A stretch of 64,000 nucleotides of DNA, from contig NZ_MDDV01000057.1 in assembly GCF_001854885.1 (NCBI RefSeq), positions 225,305 to 289,304 of the forward strand, read 5' to 3'. Under the pieces are notes generated by a model. That model saw only the letters and a list, made by a program, of their open reading frames with translations, searched no databases and was not told the origin of the DNA. Position numbers and translations under genes: made by a program. How positions within the stretch are numbered: position 1 is the first letter of the stretch; each line of letters begins with the position of its first letter. Of the stretch, positions 60,928 through 64,000 are shown in pieces. This DNA comes from Ensifer sp. LCM 4579 (lineage in GTDB: Bacteria; Pseudomonadota; Alphaproteobacteria; Rhizobiales; Rhizobiaceae).

Positions 60928-61144
60928 GTCCGGCTCCTGCCGGGGCGGTTGCGCCCCGTTTCATCGCGCCGAACTGCTACCAAAGGGGATGCCGGCTGAG
61001 AAGGGGTAAAAGGGCCGCAGTGCCGGATGTGGTCACCTCGGCGGACGATCATCCGGGGGAGCAGGGTGCGGTCCTGTCTCCATCCGGCGATCGCCTGCCG
61101 ACGTGTTTGAAGAAATTAGCTCGGCAAGCTTGAGCGGGGCTTTC

Positions 61145-61258
61145 TTAATTCCCGAGCACCAGCTTTATCGCCAACCCCACCAGGCTGACGACGGCGACGC
61201 CGGCAAGCCAGAGGCCGACGAACCAGAGGAGCTTGCGCCCGAGGCCGTCGGCGCTCAA
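61145..61258 (-). CDS. DUF2474 small membrane protein, third gene of the bd oxidase operon
   Basis: A TTG start overlaps the cydB stop (the triplet TGA shares two bases with it) and has GGAAGAGGG five bases upstream. The 37-residue product, LSADGLGRKLLWFVGLWLAG then VAVVSLVGLAIKLVLGN, is one membrane helix. Short CydX- or DUF2474-like proteins are commonly encoded just after cydB and stabilise the oxidase. The use of TTG makes it easy to miss. Confidence 0.8.
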   Translation of the reverse strand: MSADGLGRKLLWFVGLWLAGVAVVSLVGLAIKLVLGN

Positions 61259-62259
61259 TGGTAGCCCTCTTCCGGATCGACCTTGCCGCGGAAGACCCAA
61301 TAGGCATAGGCGGTATAGGCGAGAATGATCGGCACCAGGATAACGGCGCCGACGAGCAGGAAGGCAAGGCTGCCGTCCGGAGCCGCGGCGTCCCAGATGG
61401 TCAGCGACGGCGGCACGATGTAGGGATAAAAGCTGATGCCTATGCCGATATAGCCAAGCACGAAGAGGCCGAGCGCGGCGATGAAGGGCTGGGTGTCGTG
61501 CCGGTCGCGAATGCCGTTCAGCAGCAGATAGAGGCAGCCGAGCACGAGCAGCGGTACGATGACACTGAAGATGGCCGTCGGCCAGCCGAACCAACGTTCG
61601 AGATAGACCGGTTCCAGAAACGGCGTCCAGAGGCTGACGATGCCCATTGCCGCGATCGTGGCGAAAGAGCAGCGCAACGCGATCGTGCGAGCGCTGTCGG
61701 CAAGCGCGCCGCGGGTCTTCATGATCAGCCAGGTGGCGCCGAGCAGGGCATAGCCAACGACGATGGCAAGACCCGTCACGATCGAAAAGGGCGTCAGCCA
61801 ATCCCACCAGCCGCCGACATAGGCGCGATCCTCGACGGGGATGCCCTGGACCAGGGCGCCGAGCGCCAGCCCTTGCGCGAAGGCGGCAAGCGTCGAGCCC
61901 CCGGCAAAAGCCCAGTTCCACAAGAACTCGCCGCGGCGTGTCCGCCAGCGATATTCGAAGGCGACGCCGCGGAAGATGAGGCCGAGCAACATGGCGATGA
62001 TCGGCGCGTAGAGTGCCGGCAGGACAGTGGCATAGGCGAGAGGAAAGACAGCCATCAGACCACCGCCGCCGAGCACCAGCCAGGTCTCGTTGCCGTCCCA
62101 GACGGGGGCGACGGAATTCATCATCACGTCCCGATCGTGTTTTTCGGGAAACAGCGGAAAGAGGATGCCGACGCCGAGATCGAAGCCGTCGAGAACGACA
62201 TAGGCGAGAACGGAGAAGGCGATGAGCCCGGCCCAGATCAGCGGCAGGTCAATGTCCAT
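61255..62259 (-). CDS. cydB: cytochrome bd-type (cyanide-insensitive) ubiquinol oxidase subunit II
   Basis: The 334-residue protein has about eight membrane helices. LIWAGLIAFSVLAYVVLDGFDLGVGIL opens the protein, NSVAPVWDGNETWLVLGGG is the hallmark of subunit II and AFEYRWR follows. GGAGG lies upstream of the ATG at 62259. It forms the terminal oxidase with subunit I, whose reading frame overlaps its start by 11 bp. Confidence 0.93.
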   Translation of the reverse strand: MDIDLPLIWAGLIAFSVLAYVVLDGFDLGVGILFPLFPEKHDRDVMMNSVAPVWDGNETWLVLGGGGLMAVFPLAYATVLPALYAPIIAMLLGLIFRGVAFEYRWRTRRGEFLWNWAFAGGSTLAAFAQGLALGALVQGIPVEDRAYVGGWWDWLTPFSIVTGLAIVVGYALLGATWLIMKTRGALADSARTIALRCSFATIAAMGIVSLWTPFLEPVYLERWFGWPTAIFSVIVPLLVLGCLYLLLNGIRDRHDTQPFIAALGLFVLGYIGIGISFYPYIVPPSLTIWDAAAPDGSLAFLLVGAVILVPIILAYTAYAYWVFRGKVDPEEGYH

Positions 62260-63658
62260 GTTGGCCTCCATGGGGTTGAGCCGGCCCGGGCGTGACGCCG
62301 GCGGTGCGTATCGGTCCCTCGCCGAGCTCCGGCAAGGTGTCGCGCGGCAGGCGTGCCATCAGCCGCAGTATGTAGAAGGTCCCGGCTCCGAAGACGAGGA
62401 AATAGACGATGATGAAGGCGATGAGCGAAGCGCCGACGGCCGGGGTCTCGATCGGCGAGACCGAATCCGCCGTCATGAGGTGGCCATAGACCGTGTAGGG
62501 CTGGCGCCCGACCTCGGTGGTGATCCAGCCCGCGAGTACGGCAACGAAACCGGCCGGGCCCATGAGAACAGCGATGCGGTGCAGCCAATCATTCGTGTGG
62601 AGCGTGCCGCGATAACGACACCAGAGGCTCCAGAGGCCGATGCCGAGCATGGAGAACCCCATGAGCAGCATGACGCGGAAAGACCAGAAGACGATGCCGA
62701 CCGGCGGCTGCAGCTGTTCGGGTATCGTGTCGAGGCCGGCAAGCGGCGCATCGAGCGAGTGTTTCAGGATGAGGCTCGACAGTTTCGGGATTTCGATCGC
62801 GTAATCGACCCGCTTGTCGTCGAAGTTGGGAATGCCGAAGAGGATCAGCGGCGCTCCATCGGGATGGCTCTGATAGTGACCTTCCATCGCCATCACCTTG
62901 GCGGGCTGGTGTTCGAGCGTGTTGAGCCCGTGCTGGTCGCCGGCAAAGATCTGGATTGGCGCCACGATCGCCGCCATCCACATGGCCATGGAAAACATGG
63001 TGCGGGCGCGGCGCGGCGCGGTGTTGCGCAAGAGGTGCCAGGCCCCGCAGGCGCCGACGACGAAGGCGGTCGTCAGATAGGCGGCGAGCACCATATGCAC
63101 GAGCCTGTAGGGGAAGGACGGATTGAAGATCACCGCCCACCAGTCGACGGGAACGAACTGGCCCGCCTCGTTGACCGAGAAGCCGGCCGGCGTCTGCATC
63201 CAGGAATTCACCGCCAGGATCCAGGTGGCCGAGATCAGCGTGCCGAAAGCGACCATCGCCGTTGCGAGAAAATGCAGCCTCGGACCGACCCGGTTCAGGC
63301 CGAACAGCATGACGCCAAGGAATCCGGCCTCAAGGAAAAAGGCCGTCAGCACCTCGTAGCCCATTAGCGGCCCGATGACCGGGCCCGCCTTGTCGGAGAA
63401 CACGCTCCAGTTTGTGCCGAACTGGTAGGACATGACGATGCCGGACACCACGCCCATGCCGAAGGCGACGGCGAAGATCGTCTTCCAGAAATTAAACAGT
63501 TCCAGATAGACATCGTCGTTCTTCCAGAGCCACAGCCCTTCGAGGACGGCGAGATAGCTTGCAAGACCGATGGAAAAAGCCGGAAAGATGATGTGAAAGG
63601 AGACAGTGAAGGCAAATTGAATGCGTGCAATGAGAGTTGCATCAAAGGCTTCGAACAC
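62249..63658 (-). CDS. cydA: cytochrome bd-type (cyanide-insensitive) ubiquinol oxidase subunit I
   Basis: A GTG at 63658 with AAAGGA upstream gives 469 residues; an ATG at 63748 would add 30 non-conserved ones. Heme-ligand features are FTVSFHIIFPAFSIG near the N-terminus, GMGVVSGIVMSYQFGTNW, and MEGHYQ in the middle. The quinol loop is short, so the enzyme is of the CioA (cyanide-insensitive) class rather than E. coli CydA. It reduces oxygen with electrons from ubiquinol. It is the first gene of the operon. Confidence 0.92.
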   Translation of the reverse strand: MFEAFDATLIARIQFAFTVSFHIIFPAFSIGLASYLAVLEGLWLWKNDDVYLELFNFWKTIFAVAFGMGVVSGIVMSYQFGTNWSVFSDKAGPVIGPLMGYEVLTAFFLEAGFLGVMLFGLNRVGPRLHFLATAMVAFGTLISATWILAVNSWMQTPAGFSVNEAGQFVPVDWWAVIFNPSFPYRLVHMVLAAYLTTAFVVGACGAWHLLRNTAPRRARTMFSMAMWMAAIVAPIQIFAGDQHGLNTLEHQPAKVMAMEGHYQSHPDGAPLILFGIPNFDDKRVDYAIEIPKLSSLILKHSLDAPLAGLDTIPEQLQPPVGIVFWSFRVMLLMGFSMLGIGLWSLWCRYRGTLHTNDWLHRIAVLMGPAGFVAVLAGWITTEVGRQPYTVYGHLMTADSVSPIETPAVGASLIAFIIVYFLVFGAGTFYILRLMARLPRDTLPELGEGPIRTAGVTPGPAQPHGGQHGH

Positions 63659-63772
63659 GGCGCAATCCTTTCGGCGCAAGGAGGACCACTTCGTCCCCGC
63701 ATTGTCGCTCATCGGCGCCGCAATCGGTGTCGGCGCCGTTGATTTCATCGTGTGATTGAATCTGAAGGAAAA

Positions 63773-63786
63773 TTGCCAAAGGTCAA
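63773..63786. promoter_or_regulatory. weak FNR/FixK-like dyad upstream of the oxidase operon
   Basis: On the minus strand TTGACCTTTGGCAA fits TTGA-N6-TCAA with one mismatch. It lies 115 bp before the subunit I start codon. FixK/FnrL control would make sense for an oxygen-linked oxidase, but one imperfect site found by eye is weak. Confidence 0.3.
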
Positions 63787-63857
63787 TGACGGCCCTGCCG
63801 CCACGTTGTCACACTGCGGCAATCTTTCGCCTGCGGCATTTTGGTCGGAAGGCGGCC

Positions 63858-64000
63858 TCAGGACCGTGCAAGGTAGGTTTCTGCGAGTTCCGTCCAGAAG
63901 GCGGCGCCGATCGGCAGCAGGCCGTCGTTGAAATCGTAGCCGGGGTGGTGGAGCGGCTTCTCCTCGCCTGTCGCCTTCGCCCCGAGATAGAAGTAGGTCC
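63858..64000 (-). CDS. M20 family amidohydrolase (3' part; continues beyond the window)
   Basis: The last 46 codons run from the window edge to the TGA at 63858. The product contains TYFYLGAK, then PLHHPGYDFNDGLLPIGAAF and WTELAETYL. This is the C-terminus of an M20/HipO-type metal-dependent amidohydrolase; the histidine pair in LHHPGYDF is typical. N-acyl-amino acids are the usual substrates. The N-terminal part and start are not in the window. Confidence 0.85.
   Translation of the reverse strand, partial: TYFYLGAKATGEEKPLHHPGYDFNDGLLPIGAAFWTELAETYLARS

Noticed and set aside
1-64000. Prophage, insertion sequence, CRISPR array, toxin-antitoxin pair or origin
   Set aside because: No transposase, integrase, phage structural gene, spaced direct repeat array or DnaA-box cluster was seen; the S24 repressor stands without phage genes.

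Overview
The window is high-GC alphaproteobacterial chromosome and reads as core genome of a Sinorhizobium/Ensifer-type rhizobium. The reasons are the presence of gcrA, a PodJ-type polarity protein, a SAM-II riboswitch, a phoR-pstSCAB-phoU-phoB locus with a polyphosphate kinase 2 next to it, an alphaproteobacterial pair of ligase-associated repair genes, and many copies of a RIME-like palindromic repeat. The species cannot be fixed from the sequence alone. There is no prophage, insertion sequence, CRISPR array or replication origin.

Layout. 1-8 kb: end of an AI-2E-type permease, a lone TadG-like gene, tRNA-Thr(CGT), a nitronate-monooxygenase-like flavoprotein, an unknown membrane protein, ppk2 and phoR. 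8-14.6 kb: the phosphate operon pstS-pstC-pstA-pstB-phoU-phoB behind a three-repeat Pho box. 14.6-19.1 kb: gcrA, diverging from argD-argF-hslO across a dense cluster of GANTC methylation sites. 19.2-27.6 kb: apaG, a CDP-alcohol phosphatidyltransferase, metZ under a SAM-II riboswitch, a dCTP deaminase, tRNA-Gly(CCC) with an oddly starting solute-binding protein behind it, a sterol-desaturase-like protein, a TerB-like protein, a LexA-type repressor followed by a nuclease-like protein, and an HxlR regulator. 28-33.3 kb: a beta-oxidation operon (acyl-CoA dehydrogenase, thiolase, fadB). 33.7-39.6 kb: podJ, a TauE-like permease and its TIGR02186 partner. 39.6-43.7 kb: a choline-sulfate locus (LysR regulator, choline-binding protein, choline sulfatase, small AsnC-domain protein). 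43.7-53 kb: the repair pair pdeM-helicase, YitT, a TPR-methyltransferase, small membrane and CAP proteins, MATE efflux, pyrD and DUF952. 53-57.4 kb: a transporter-fused hybrid histidine kinase and a LuxR-type response regulator, convergent. 57.6-64 kb: mscL, an aminotransferase, galE, a chorismate mutase, a cyanide-insensitive bd-type oxidase operon with a tiny third gene, and the end of an M20 amidohydrolase.

How genes work together. PhoR-PhoB-PhoU with the Pst transporter and PPK2 form one phosphate uptake and storage module; pstC is intact. The choline-sulfate genes give uptake and desulfation but lack the permease and ATPase. The beta-oxidation operon and the distant flavoprotein gene carry almost identical 22-bp dyads and are probably co-regulated.

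Most notable findings: (1) four genes (apaG, the TIGR02186 gene, the LysR gene, the HxlR gene) end on a TAG that is the outermost triplet of a RIME-like repeat, and in one place a single 48-bp palindrome supplies the stop codons of two convergent genes; (2) the shared 22-bp dyad; (3) the GANTC cluster in the gcrA-argD intergenic region; (4) two mutually exclusive hairpins after the SAM-II aptamer; (5) a binding-protein gene whose only ordinary start codons lie in tRNA-Gly or inside its signal peptide.
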